Positions 18,766 to 30,028 of a stretch of DNA of 64,000 nucleotides are shown in pieces. The stretch spans positions 17,946 to 81,945 of the forward strand of contig CANRNI010000006.1 of assembly GCA_947631945.1 (NCBI GenBank), given 5' to 3'. Position 1 is the first letter of the stretch, and each line of letters opens with the position of its first letter. Below the pieces are notes generated by a model, which had not been told where the DNA came from, ran no database searches, and saw only the letters and a list, made by a program, of their open reading frames with translations. Both the position numbers and the translations under genes were made by a program. This DNA comes from an uncultured Clostridia bacterium. Lineage in GTDB: Bacteria; Bacillota; Clostridia; Oscillospirales; Acutalibacteraceae.

Positions 18766-19950
18766 ATGAAAAAAGTTGTTTCTGTTTTAACGGCAATTAT
18801 GCTGATGATTTCGTCATTTTCATTTTTGGCTTTCGCGGAGTATGATGAGGATTATGATTTCGATTCATACCAATGGTCGCAGGAAGAACTTGACGCAGGC
18901 TTCAGGTTCGATTGCGTTTGTTTAATTGTAAAACCCGAATATTCATTACGGGAGTTTACGGCCGATGATTTCTGTCCGGAGCTTGCAGACCGCGCGGTAT
19001 GGGAAAATCCGCACACGGAGGAAGACAATAAGGGCTGTGTGATTTTTGACTCGCTTTATATCGTTTACTGTAAAGAGCCCTCGGAAGAGAACGTTATAAA
19101 GCTTTATCTCGCGCTTCGCGATAATCAATACGTAGGGCATTGTCAATTAAACTTTTATTCCGAAATTTTCCCTATTTATCCGAAATCTCCGTCCGATATT
19201 CCGATTTATGACGGTTATTACAGTCCGTCGCTGTCAGGCGACGGTGAGAGCATAGAAAAGAATATGCTGTATAATCCTTACTATCAGAAATATTATAATG
19301 AGCTTTTGGAAAATTCATTTCAATTATTCAATAAGTTCGGCAAATATATGGGCGATATTGATTTTATAGAGTATTACACGGAAAATTATCTTTCCGACGT
19401 TCCGAGCTATTCCACGCTTATATTTAAAACGCCTGAAAATACAGACTTAACGGTGCGCGAATATAACGAATCGGTTCTTAAAAAATGCGTAAAAGATGAA
19501 AATATACTTTATGTGGGCGATACGGTATATGCGGCGGTCGTAAAAATAAATTATGACGACTCCGAGGCTCTGTGCGGTACGGAAGAGCTTGTATATATTG
19601 CCGACGCGTTCTTTACCCGCTATGAAGGTATGCTTTGTGTGGCCGGCACATATTCTGTTGGGGACGTTGTAACTATTGCGGGAGTGGATTACGGAACCGA
19701 CGTACACGAAAACCGCGTTACCGCGGCTGACGCGAGATGTGTGTTAAGATACAGCGCCGGACTTTTCAATCCGGAGCCTTCAAAGAGGTTTTATTTCTGC
19801 GCCGATATGAATTTTGACAACGAGATAAACTCCGCCGACGCAAGACTTATTTTAAGAGCATCCGCAGGACTTGAAGAAACTTATGAATACTGTTACAGCT
19901 ACGACATATACTGGTGTGATTATTTTCCCGACATTTTGCTCTCGGAGTAA
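18766..19950 (+). CDS. Secreted protein with C-terminal dockerin-type repeats
   Basis: Signal peptide; NRVTAADARCVLRYSAGL...ADMNFDNEINSADARLILRASAGL. Confidence 0.83.
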   Translation: MKKVVSVLTAIMLMISSFSFLAFAEYDEDYDFDSYQWSQEELDAGFRFDCVCLIVKPEYSLREFTADDFCPELADRAVWENPHTEEDNKGCVIFDSLYIVYCKEPSEENVIKLYLALRDNQYVGHCQLNFYSEIFPIYPKSPSDIPIYDGYYSPSLSGDGESIEKNMLYNPYYQKYYNELLENSFQLFNKFGKYMGDIDFIEYYTENYLSDVPSYSTLIFKTPENTDLTVREYNESVLKKCVKDENILYVGDTVYAAVVKINYDDSEALCGTEELVYIADAFFTRYEGMLCVAGTYSVGDVVTIAGVDYGTDVHENRVTAADARCVLRYSAGLFNPEPSKRFYFCADMNFDNEINSADARLILRASAGLEETYEYCYSYDIYWCDYFPDILLSE

Positions 19951-19987
19951 TTGACAGTACGAATATTTTGATAAATATTGCAAAAAA

Positions 19988-20018
19988 TACCTCCGTAATC
20001 ACGCGGAGGATTTTTTGT
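19988..20018 (+). terminator. Rho-independent terminator of the dockerin cluster
   Basis: CCTCCG-TAATCACG-CGGAGG-ATTTTTTG. Confidence 0.8.
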
Positions 20019-20103
20019 TAATCAGAATAAGCATAGCACGCGCATTTCCCGATAATTACGCTTCATTGTTGATATTTTTACATATACAAAAAGGAGTGTT
20101 TTT

Positions 20104-20265
20104 ATGAACAGCTTATTCGCAAATTTTTCGGTGGTATCAAAAGCGGGAAAGATGTTCAGGCTTTTGCGCATTATGCAGACAGGCACATTGGTCGTGTCGC
20201 TGCTGATAATAGTATGGAACGTGTTTTTCAGAGATTATCAAAATGATAATCAGTTAATGCGTTAA
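20104..20265 (+). CDS. Small single-TM protein (53 aa), absent from the supplied track
   Basis: AAAGGAGTG RBS then ATG; MNSLFANFSVVSKAGKMFRLLRIMQTGTLVVSLLIIVWNVFFRDYQNDNQLMR*. Confidence 0.6.
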   Translation: MNSLFANFSVVSKAGKMFRLLRIMQTGTLVVSLLIIVWNVFFRDYQNDNQLMR

Positions 20266-21434
20266 AAAATCGCGGTGTGCTTTGCCGTGTCTATCGCTTT
20301 TTTTATAAGCTCGCTGTCCCATGCCGATTTTTCGGCTTCTCTCGCCGCTTCAAGCGTGGGCTTTGTTTTAGGGTGCTTGGGCGTGAAAACTGTACAGCAA
20401 TCCTCATAAGGCTGAATCGAGATATCGAACGCGTCGATTTTTCTGGAAATTTCTATAATCTCGTTTTTATCCATACCTATGCATGGTCTGAAAACGGGAA
20501 GTGAAGCCGCGTCGTCTGTGCATCTTAAAGCCCATATTGTCTGGGACGCTACCTGTCCTACGCTTTCGCCTGTTATAAGCGCGGGACAGTCATTTTTTTC
20601 CGCGATTTCGGAGGCTATGCGCATCATCATTCTGCGCATTGTTACCGTAAACATATCCTCGGGCGAAAAATCCCTTATTCTCTCCTGAATCTCGGTGAAA
20701 TGAACCGTGTAGAGGTCTATTCTTCCGCTGTATTTCGCGACCTTTTTAAGCAGTTCATGCACTTTCATCTCCGCTCTTTCGGAGGTAAACGGCGGAGACG
20801 CGAAATGTACCGCGGTAAGCTTTATTCCTCTTTTAGCCATCATCCATGCCGCGACGGGGCTGTCTATTCCGCCCGAAATAAGAACGGCGGCGTTTCCTCC
20901 CGTTCCCGTCGGCATACCTCCCGCGCCTCTTAGCTGGTTTCCGTGTATAAACGCGTGATTATCCCTGATTTCAACCGTAACTTTTACCTCGGGATTGTGT
21001 ACGTCAACTTTAAGGTGATTAAAACACGAAAGGAGATATCCGCCCACTTCGTTGCATATCTCGGGCGAATTATACGGAAATTTTTTATCGCTTCGTTTCG
21101 CTTCCACCTTAAATGTCCGCGCAAAGCTTAATTCGTCTCCGAGATATTCTTTCGCGGTCTTTTTTATTACGCCTATATCCTTTTCGCATTTCGCGGCTCT
21201 CGAAATGCCGACTACTCCGAATATATGCCGAATTATATCAACAGCCTTATCAAAATCGGCGTATTCCTCTTTAGGCTCTATAACCGTTGTGGACTGTGAA
21301 CGCGTAAAGGTAAATTCTCCGACCGACGCTTTTAATCTTTGTCTTATGTTTTTTATTAAAATATCCTCGAACATTCTGCGGTTAAGCCCTTTAAGAGCCA
21401 ATTCGCCGTCCTTTAAAAGTATGACTTCCTGCAT
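20262..21434 (-). CDS. thiI: tRNA 4-thiouridine synthetase ThiI (no rhodanese extension)
   Basis: VLISGGIDSPVAAWMMAKRGI PP-loop; PYEDCCTVFTPKHPKTKP; 390 aa. Confidence 0.95.
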   Translation of the reverse strand: MQEVILLKDGELALKGLNRRMFEDILIKNIRQRLKASVGEFTFTRSQSTTVIEPKEEYADFDKAVDIIRHIFGVVGISRAAKCEKDIGVIKKTAKEYLGDELSFARTFKVEAKRSDKKFPYNSPEICNEVGGYLLSCFNHLKVDVHNPEVKVTVEIRDNHAFIHGNQLRGAGGMPTGTGGNAAVLISGGIDSPVAAWMMAKRGIKLTAVHFASPPFTSERAEMKVHELLKKVAKYSGRIDLYTVHFTEIQERIRDFSPEDMFTVTMRRMMMRIASEIAEKNDCPALITGESVGQVASQTIWALRCTDDAASLPVFRPCIGMDKNEIIEISRKIDAFDISIQPYEDCCTVFTPKHPKTKPTLEAAREAEKSAWDSELIKKAIDTAKHTAIF

Positions 21435-21474
21435 TTTTCTTTCTCCGTTCCGCCGGTTTTATTAATTATCACCG

Positions 21475-22602
21475 TTATCTTCTTATTCTCTCTACGATTC
21501 TGTTTATCGCTTCGGCTGTTTCTTCCATATCCTGTCTTGTGGTATATCTTGACAGGCTGATTCTTATTGCCGAATCCATGCGCTGAGGGCTTAGTCCTAC
21601 GGCTTTAAGCACCTCGCTGCGGTGTCCCTTTTTGCAGGCGGAGCCTGCTGAAACGTAAATACCGGCCTCCGAAAGAGCGTTTACCATAGTCTGCGAGGGT
21701 ATTCCCAGTACGGACATATTTATAATATAGGGCAGCGCGTCGGGCGATGAGTTTATATGAACTCCGCCGATTTTAGCCGCTTCTCGTACAAAATTATCTC
21801 TCAGGCTTCTTATTTCCACAAGCTCTCTTCCGATATCCGGCAGATTTTTTACCGCCTCGGCAAAGCCGACGATTGCCGGCATCGCTTCCGTTCCCGAATA
21901 GAGTCTTTTCTCCTGTCCTCCGCCTACTATATAAGGCTGAAGCTGTACGCCTTTTCTTACATAGAGCGCTCCCGCTCCCTTTGGACCGTGGATTTTATGC
22001 GAGCTTACCGTAAGCAGGTCTATTCCGGCTTTCGTGGGATTTACGGGTATTTTTCCGAACGCCTGTACGGCGTCAACATGAATGAGCGCCGGCGAGTTTG
22101 CCCGCCTTACAGCCGTTTTTATATTATTTATCGGATTTATCGTGCCTAATTCGTTGTTTACGGCCATAATGCTTACAAGAACCGTTCTCTGATTTACCGC
22201 GTTCATCAGCTCCTGAGCTGAAAATGCGCCGGTCGTATCGGGTCTTAGTCTTATTACCTCAAAGCCCTGCTGTTCGAGACGTTTCATAGCCTCGTTTACG
22301 CTTGGATGCTCCAGCGCCGAGGTTACTATTCTGTTGCCCCTGCTCCTGTTTGCCGATACCGCCCCGAAAATCGCGGTATTGTTCGCGGTCGTGCCGCTGC
22401 TTGTAAAATATATTTCATCTTTTGATACCGACAGCGAATTCGCAACGATTTCGCGGCTGTTTTCGAGAGCCCTTAAAGCCTGAGTGCCTTTTTTATGCAG
22501 CGACGACGGATTGCCGTAATTATTTGTAAGCATATTCATCATCGCGTCGGCGGCTTCCCGGCATACCTTTGTCGTCGCGCTGTTGTCAAGATAAATTTCC
22601 AA
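21475..22602 (-). CDS. Cysteine desulfurase (NifS/IscS family)
   Basis: YLDNSATTKV, HVDAVQAFGKIPVN, SSHKIHGPKGAGALYVRKG, SAGSACKKG. Confidence 0.93.
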   Translation of the reverse strand: MEIYLDNSATTKVCREAADAMMNMLTNNYGNPSSLHKKGTQALRALENSREIVANSLSVSKDEIYFTSSGTTANNTAIFGAVSANRSRGNRIVTSALEHPSVNEAMKRLEQQGFEVIRLRPDTTGAFSAQELMNAVNQRTVLVSIMAVNNELGTINPINNIKTAVRRANSPALIHVDAVQAFGKIPVNPTKAGIDLLTVSSHKIHGPKGAGALYVRKGVQLQPYIVGGGQEKRLYSGTEAMPAIVGFAEAVKNLPDIGRELVEIRSLRDNFVREAAKIGGVHINSSPDALPYIINMSVLGIPSQTMVNALSEAGIYVSAGSACKKGHRSEVLKAVGLSPQRMDSAIRISLSRYTTRQDMEETAEAINRIVERIRR

Positions 22603-22690
22603 AAAAAATCATCTCCGTTATGTTGATTCAAATCGTGCTCGCTATATTATATGCTCTGTTTGTCCCGCCGTGAATTATTAGTGCATGATT

Positions 22691-23233
22691 TCATTGAATC
22701 TGCGAATCATTAACCGATGACGCGATTTCCTCAGCCCGATTTTTCGATGTTATTATATATCTTGCAGCGTCTTTGTAATAAAGCAACGTACATTCGCCGT
22801 TTTCATTATCGGAAATAAAAAAATCCACGCCGTTTACGTTGGTTCGGACAGCTCCGCCGTCTGTTTTTACAGGCTCGTCCTCGATAAGATAAGGGTAATT
22901 GTAATCTCTTACCGCTATAAAGGCGTTTTCGGCCGTTATCGCTGTTTCCGTATATTTTTTGCATTTTTCCGTCTTAACGGATATCGGTTTTTCTTTTAAA
23001 AACATTTCGGGCAAAAATATATTTTCAATGCCGTTCGATTTGAGTATATCCTCCACGGAGACGCTTTTATCCCGATTTATAACGCTTACGCTCTCGCTTA
23101 CAGCCGAAACTGCCGTATCTCTGCCCGAGTAAACGCCGGAAAGAAAAAAAGACAGCAGTATAAGCGCGGCCGCCGATAAAGCCACAGCTTCGGCGGTTCT
23201 TTTTCTTTTCAGAAAATCAAGCACCCGCAACAC
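22691..23233 (-). CDS. Membrane-anchored hypothetical protein
   Basis: 180 aa, single N-terminal TM; no family recognised. Confidence 0.6.
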   Translation of the reverse strand: MLRVLDFLKRKRTAEAVALSAAALILLSFFLSGVYSGRDTAVSAVSESVSVINRDKSVSVEDILKSNGIENIFLPEMFLKEKPISVKTEKCKKYTETAITAENAFIAVRDYNYPYLIEDEPVKTDGGAVRTNVNGVDFFISDNENGECTLLYYKDAARYIITSKNRAEEIASSVNDSQIQ

Positions 23234-23389
23234 CTCTTTTATATAGTAAATTTAAACAGTGAAAATGTCAAGCGAAAAATCATTCTTCAGGGCGTGTCCG
23301 CATAAGACAGTATGCGGATTTTTTGAAAAATTTTTGTCGGACATCAACCTTTTTGTATATCGGGACATATTATTATTACGGGTGATACC

Positions 23390-24055
23390 GTGTTAAATTC
23401 AAAAAAACGCAGACGGAAAAAGCTGTTTAAGCTGATATTTATCCTCGTCGTCGTTATGATAGTTTCTTTAATTATCACGGAAGTGAGGATCCGTCCCGTA
23501 CTTACCGCCGTAGCGGAATCAAGCGCAAAAAATACCGCTTCGGAGGCGGTCAACGAGGCGATAAGATTAACTCTCGGAAGCGAGGACCTTAAATATGAAA
23601 ACCTTGTAACGCTTACAAAAAATAAAGACGATACCGTTACCGCGATTATTGTTGACAGCATTAAGCTCAATACTGTCTGCGCCGAAATAAGAGGTCTTAT
23701 TACCGATTATTTCTCCAAGCTTTCCGAAAGAACGATATCCGTACCCATAGGCTCTCTTACGGGTATAGATATGCTCTCGGGAAAAGGGCCTCAGATACAC
23801 GCGGGCATAACTCTTTCGGGCTCAGCGGTGACTTCCGTCAGAAACGATTTTCAGACTGCCGGAATAAATCAGACAAGACATCAGATGATACTTGATGTGA
23901 ACACCAAGATTTATGTGTTAATGCAGAGCGGAAATTTCTCCGCCGAAATTTCAAACAGCATAGTCATAGCCGAAACGGTCATAGTGGGAAACGTTCCCGA
24001 AATTTATTCCGACGGCTCGGACGATATGTGGCAGAACCTTACGGGCTACGAATAA
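23390..24055 (+). CDS. yunB: Sporulation protein YunB
   Basis: N-terminal TM; ISVPIGSLTGIDMLSGKGPQIHAGITLSGSAVTSVRNDFQTAGINQTRHQMILDV. Confidence 0.88.
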   Translation: MLNSKKRRRKKLFKLIFILVVVMIVSLIITEVRIRPVLTAVAESSAKNTASEAVNEAIRLTLGSEDLKYENLVTLTKNKDDTVTAIIVDSIKLNTVCAEIRGLITDYFSKLSERTISVPIGSLTGIDMLSGKGPQIHAGITLSGSAVTSVRNDFQTAGINQTRHQMILDVNTKIYVLMQSGNFSAEISNSIVIAETVIVGNVPEIYSDGSDDMWQNLTGYE

Positions 24056-24087
24056 AGAAGAATCCTATGAGCTGTGAATAAAATCAA

Positions 24088-24116
24088 TTGCAAACCGTGA
24101 ACAATTGTGTTATAAT
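24088..24116 (+). promoter_or_regulatory. Promoter TTGCAA-17-TATAAT
   Basis: Upstream of ligA. Confidence 0.55.
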
Positions 24117-24132
24117 TATACATACCGAATAA

Positions 24133-26170
<2,038 letters not shown>

Positions 26171-26201
26171 AGTCTGTCGAAAAAGACAGGTTAATTAATA
26201 A

Positions 26202-26232
26202 TTAGGAATGAGGAATTAGGAGTGAGGAATTA
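26202..26232. repeat. Second-type heptad array TTAGGAA/TGAGGAA inside pair 1
   Basis: TTAGGAA TGAGGAA TTAGGAG TGAGGAA TTA. Confidence 0.75.
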
Positions 26233-26281
26233 TCGGTAGATGCTTCGCATCTCTAATTATAGAATTTATCGACAAGCCGAA

Positions 26282-26326
26282 TGTACAATTGTCAATTGTC
26301 AATTGTACATTGTCAATTGTACATTG
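26282..26326. repeat. Heptad array, TTGTCAA orientation (right arm, pair 1); overlaps the trmO 3' end
   Basis: tgtacaattgtcaattgtcaattgtacattgtcaattgtacattg. Confidence 0.85.
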
Positions 26327-26979
26327 CATACCGTCAAAACGCTGTCTTTGACCTTAAAGCGTATATTGAATCCCGCAAATTCAACTCCGAATATGCGGTT
26401 TTCGTCCTTTATATATGACGGACGGGGATCTAAAGCTAACATTTCACAGGCGGCTTTTCTTTTGTTTTCGGGGAGAAGCGTAAGCAAATTCTCAGGAAAT
26501 TTAACGTCTAATCGGTAATCCTTGGTTTCCGACGTAAACCCGTCCGACGCTTCGGTTTTGCAGTCGGCCGACGGAACATACGGCTTTATATCCAATACGG
26601 GAGTATCGTTCATCATATCTATGCCCGAAACGTAAAGAACGGGAGAATACTTGCTTTCATAATCAATTTTTTCGAGCTTTACGCACGAAAGACCTATATT
26701 ATTCGGTCTGAACGGCGACCTTGTGGCAAAAACGCCCATTCTTTTGTTGCCGCCGAGCCTCGGAGGTCTTACGGTCGGAAGCCATTCATTTCTCTCGGTT
26801 TCCGAAAATTTCCATATTACCCAAATATGAGAAAATCCGTCAAGCCCTCTGAAAGCCTCCACACGTCTGTATTCCGGCTCAAAAACGATTTTTCCGCGAA
26901 GCTCGCCGCAGAGTCCGCTTTGTCTCGGCAGACCGAACTTTGTTTTAAAATCCGTATAAATATGCGCGATAGGCTTCAT
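26299..26979 (-). CDS. trmO: tRNA (N6-threonylcarbamoyladenosine37-N6)-methyltransferase TrmO (TsaA/YaeB family)
   Basis: PIAHIYTDFKTKFGLPRQSGL, GFSHIWVIWKF, RPPRLGGNKRMGVFATRSPFRPNNIGLS. Confidence 0.92.
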   Translation of the reverse strand: MKPIAHIYTDFKTKFGLPRQSGLCGELRGKIVFEPEYRRVEAFRGLDGFSHIWVIWKFSETERNEWLPTVRPPRLGGNKRMGVFATRSPFRPNNIGLSCVKLEKIDYESKYSPVLYVSGIDMMNDTPVLDIKPYVPSADCKTEASDGFTSETKDYRLDVKFPENLLTLLPENKRKAACEMLALDPRPSYIKDENRIFGVEFAGFNIRFKVKDSVLTVCNVQLTMYN

Positions 26980-27530
26980 TTTTTCTCTTTGCCGAGAATT
27001 AACGACGCTTTAAGTACGGCTGCCTGCGTTTTTGAATCCATTATTTCACCGCCGATTATTTTTTCGACAAATTCATCGACGGGTATTTTTATGACCTCCA
27101 AAAATTCGTCGTCATCTGTATGCGCCATGCCGTATTTCAGATTTTTCGCCATATACATATGAATAATCTCGTCTGTGTAAGCTACGGACGGATAAAGCCC
27201 TCCTATATAGCTTATGTCAGCGTCCGTAATTCCCGTTTCCTCACTCAATTCTCTGAAAGCCGCGTCAAGCGGCTTTTCGCCCTTATCGAGCTTTCCTGCC
27301 GGAATTTCCACAGTTATCCTGTCTATCGGATAACGGTACTGTCTTACCGCTATTATCTCGTTTTCATCGGTTACGGGAACCACGGCTACGGCGCCTTGGT
27401 GCTTTATATACTCCCTTGTTGACTTTTTTCCGTTGGGAAGCTCTATAACGTCATTGAAAACGTGAAGAAGCCTTCCGTTAAAAATTTCCTCTGATGAAAT
27501 TTTTTTCTCTTTGAGCATTTCATCGTTCAT
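26976..27530 (-). CDS. nudF: NUDIX hydrolase, ADP-ribose pyrophosphatase-like
   Basis: IPAGKLDKGEKPLDAAFRELSEETGITDADISYIG; 4-bp overlap with trmO. Confidence 0.92.
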   Translation of the reverse strand: MNDEMLKEKKISSEEIFNGRLLHVFNDVIELPNGKKSTREYIKHQGAVAVVPVTDENEIIAVRQYRYPIDRITVEIPAGKLDKGEKPLDAAFRELSEETGITDADISYIGGLYPSVAYTDEIIHMYMAKNLKYGMAHTDDDEFLEVIKIPVDEFVEKIIGGEIMDSKTQAAVLKASLILGKEKK

Positions 27531-27773
27531 AATATGGACAGTCCTTTCATATCAATTTATATAATGCCGATTGAATAAATGTCTGCTTACGGTGCAAAGC
27601 GTTTGCGCTTTGAATAAAGCAAAAAACGGTTTTAGAATTGCTTTTTTCTTTATTCGTCAGGTATTATTATATAACGTCAAAGCCTTTTTTGCAACACGTC
27701 ATATAAATATAACCGATATAAAAAGCTTATTTTTGCGTAAAACCACAAAATACGTGAACTTAGAAAAAATATA

Positions 27774-27802
27774 TTGAATTTTTATAATAAACGTTGTATA
27801 AT
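27774..27802 (+). promoter_or_regulatory. Promoter TTGAAT-17-TATAAT upstream of the glycine riboswitch
   Basis: TTGAAT 27774-27779, TATAAT 27797-27802. Confidence 0.6.
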
Positions 27803-27827
27803 TATAATGTTAAATATGCTAAATGAA

Positions 27828-28062
27828 GTTTGCAGGAGATTAGGCTTTTATCGCAGACGTACGGAATCCGAAAAAACGTTTAAGGCCTTTCCGAAGGAGC
27901 AACACTCTCAGGTTTCCCAATGGGATTATGACTGTAAACGGATAGCAATTCCGGAGAAGCTCACATAACGTGAGTGCCGAAGGTGCAAGGCTTGAGGACG
28001 CCGGTTTAACCGCGTTAAATCGGATTATCCTTAAAAGTCAATCTCTCAGGCAAAAGGACGGT
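27828..28062 (+). promoter_or_regulatory. Tandem glycine riboswitch (two aptamers)
   Basis: Aptamer 1 ...CCGAAGGAGCAACACTCTCAGGT...GACTGT; aptamer 2 CCGGAGAAGC...GTGCCGAAGGTGCAAG...AATCTCTCAGGCAAAAGGAC. Confidence 0.9.
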
Positions 28063-28102
28063 TTTTTATACGCTGCAAATATGATTTTCAGCGCAGTCTT
28101 TG

Positions 28103-28133
28103 AGATGCACCGAGGGTGTATCTTTTATTTTTT
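28103..28133 (+). terminator. Riboswitch expression-platform terminator
   Basis: AGATGCACC-GAG-GGTGTATCT-TTTATTTTTT. Confidence 0.85.
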
Positions 28134-28242
28134 GTGCGTATTTCGTTCGGATATGGGACTTTTTTATGTTGTGCCGCATGCGGATTTTCAGATACGCCAT
28201 AAAAAATTAATATGCAATATTAATATGCAAGAGGTGGTAAAA

Positions 28243-29841
28243 ATGAGCTTTCTTGAATCGCTCACAAAAATCAACAATGTTATCAATGACTTTGTTTGGG
28301 TAAAACTCGGACTTGTTCTGCTTCTCGGCACAGGTATTCTTATGACTGTGCTTACAAAATTTTTCCAAATAACGCATATCGGTCATTGGTGGAAAAAGAC
28401 AATCGGCAGCATGAAAAGCAAAAGCGTATCGGGGCATACGGGCAAAAACGAGCAGTCCATCTCTCAGTTTCAGGCGCTTTGCACCGCTTTGGCGGCAACT
28501 GTCGGAGTAGGAAACATCTCGGGCGTTGCGGCGGCTATATGCTCCGGCGGCGCGGGTGCTGTTTTTTGGATGTGGGTAGCGGCGTTTTTCGGAATGATGA
28601 CGAATTACTCCGAAAATGTACTCGGTATTTATTACCGCCGTAAAAATCAGAACGGCGAGTGGTCAGGCGGAGCTATGTATTATCTGCGCGACGGCTTGGG
28701 CTCTAAAAAGGGCTGCAAGGGATTGGGTAAATTTCTCGCCGTACTTTTCTCAATATTCTGCCTTTTGGCTTCCTTCGGTATAGGCAATATGGGACAAATC
28801 AACAAAATAGTCGCGAATTTTGAATCGGCCTTCAGGATAGAAGCTCTTTCGGGTAAAATTCTTTATTCAACCGAATCAGGTTCCGTATCGCTTTACGCGC
28901 TTATTATAGGAATCGTAATTATGATACTCGGAGGACTTATCATCGTAGGCGGTCTTAAAAGGATTGCGTCGTTCGCGGAAAAAATAGTCCCCTTTATGGT
29001 TATAGCGTTCGTCGCGGGTTCGCTTATCGTTATCGCCTGTCATTACGACGCGATAGGTGCCTCTTTCAAATCAATTTTTGTAACGGCGTTCGCGCCCAAA
29101 GCGGTTTGGGGCGGAGTTACGGGCGTAGCCATTAAAACAGTTATATCATGGGGCTTCAAAAGAGGCGTTTTCTCAAACGAAGCCGGCCTCGGTTCCTCCG
29201 TTATGGTACACTCGAATTCAAACGTAAAAGAGCCTGTAAGACAGGGTATGTGGGGAATTTTTGAGGTTTTTGCCGATACTATGGTCGTTTGCACTATGAC
29301 TGCTCTTGTAATTCTCACGTCGGGCGTTATCGACCTTGAAACAGGCGTTCTTGCCGAAAACGCAGGAACAGACGCGACGCTCGTCGCCTCGGCGTTCGAT
29401 ACCGTGTTCACATTCGGCGGAGTTCATATAGGCAGTATGTTTATCGCGGTTGCGATTCTCCTTTTCGCGTTTACTACTGTTCTCGGCTGGTCGCACTACG
29501 GCACAAAAGCATTTGAATTTCTTTTCGGTACAAAATCGGTCATTGCTTATAAGATATTTTTCGTACTTATGATGATTTCCGGCGCGGTGCTTACTTCAAG
29601 TATAGCATGGGATATTTCAGATACGTTTAACGGTCTTATGATGATTCCCAATCTTGTAGGCGTGATTTCGCTTTCGGGACTCGTTTCAAAAATTACCAAA
29701 AACTATATCGACCGTAATATAAAAGGTAATAAAGATATAGAACCTATGCTTTCGGCGTTCCCCGATATCCAGTTGGAGCAGGAAGCCGCTATGCTTAACG
29801 AAGAAGCGGAAGAATCCAAAGAAACGGCAAAAAAAGCATAA
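28243..29841 (+). CDS. Alanine/glycine:cation symporter (AGCS) family transporter
   Basis: ALAATVGVGNISGVAAAICSGGAGAVFWMWVAAFFGM; ATG at 28243 after AAGAGGTGG; track start 27970 runs through the riboswitch. Confidence 0.93.
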   Translation: MSFLESLTKINNVINDFVWVKLGLVLLLGTGILMTVLTKFFQITHIGHWWKKTIGSMKSKSVSGHTGKNEQSISQFQALCTALAATVGVGNISGVAAAICSGGAGAVFWMWVAAFFGMMTNYSENVLGIYYRRKNQNGEWSGGAMYYLRDGLGSKKGCKGLGKFLAVLFSIFCLLASFGIGNMGQINKIVANFESAFRIEALSGKILYSTESGSVSLYALIIGIVIMILGGLIIVGGLKRIASFAEKIVPFMVIAFVAGSLIVIACHYDAIGASFKSIFVTAFAPKAVWGGVTGVAIKTVISWGFKRGVFSNEAGLGSSVMVHSNSNVKEPVRQGMWGIFEVFADTMVVCTMTALVILTSGVIDLETGVLAENAGTDATLVASAFDTVFTFGGVHIGSMFIAVAILLFAFTTVLGWSHYGTKAFEFLFGTKSVIAYKIFFVLMMISGAVLTSSIAWDISDTFNGLMMIPNLVGVISLSGLVSKITKNYIDRNIKGNKDIEPMLSAFPDIQLEQEAAMLNEEAEESKETAKKA

Positions 29842-29865
29842 TTCCGAACTACTGGAAAAACAATA

Positions 29866-30000
29866 AGCGGCGGAAAATCTCCGCCGCTTCAGTTTGTCGA
29901 AAAACTTGTTGCAAAGAGTATAAAAGTTTCGGTCAAGCCTTTACAAAGGCTTGCAGGGGTCACGGGGACAGCGTCACCGTGTCGCGCTCCGCAGAGCGCG
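29866..30000. repeat. Repeat C copy 2 (hairpin plus conserved tail)
   Basis: AAGCGGCGGAAAATCTCCGCCGCTT then cagtttgtcgaaaaacttgttgcaaagagtataaaagtttcggtcaagcc... Confidence 0.8.
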
Positions 30001-30028
30001 ATTAAAAAGCGCGGAAACAAGCGCTGAT

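Noticed and set aside
27970-28242. N-terminal 91 aa of the AGCS ORF
   Set aside because: Overlaps the glycine riboswitch and its terminator. The real start with RBS is at 28243.
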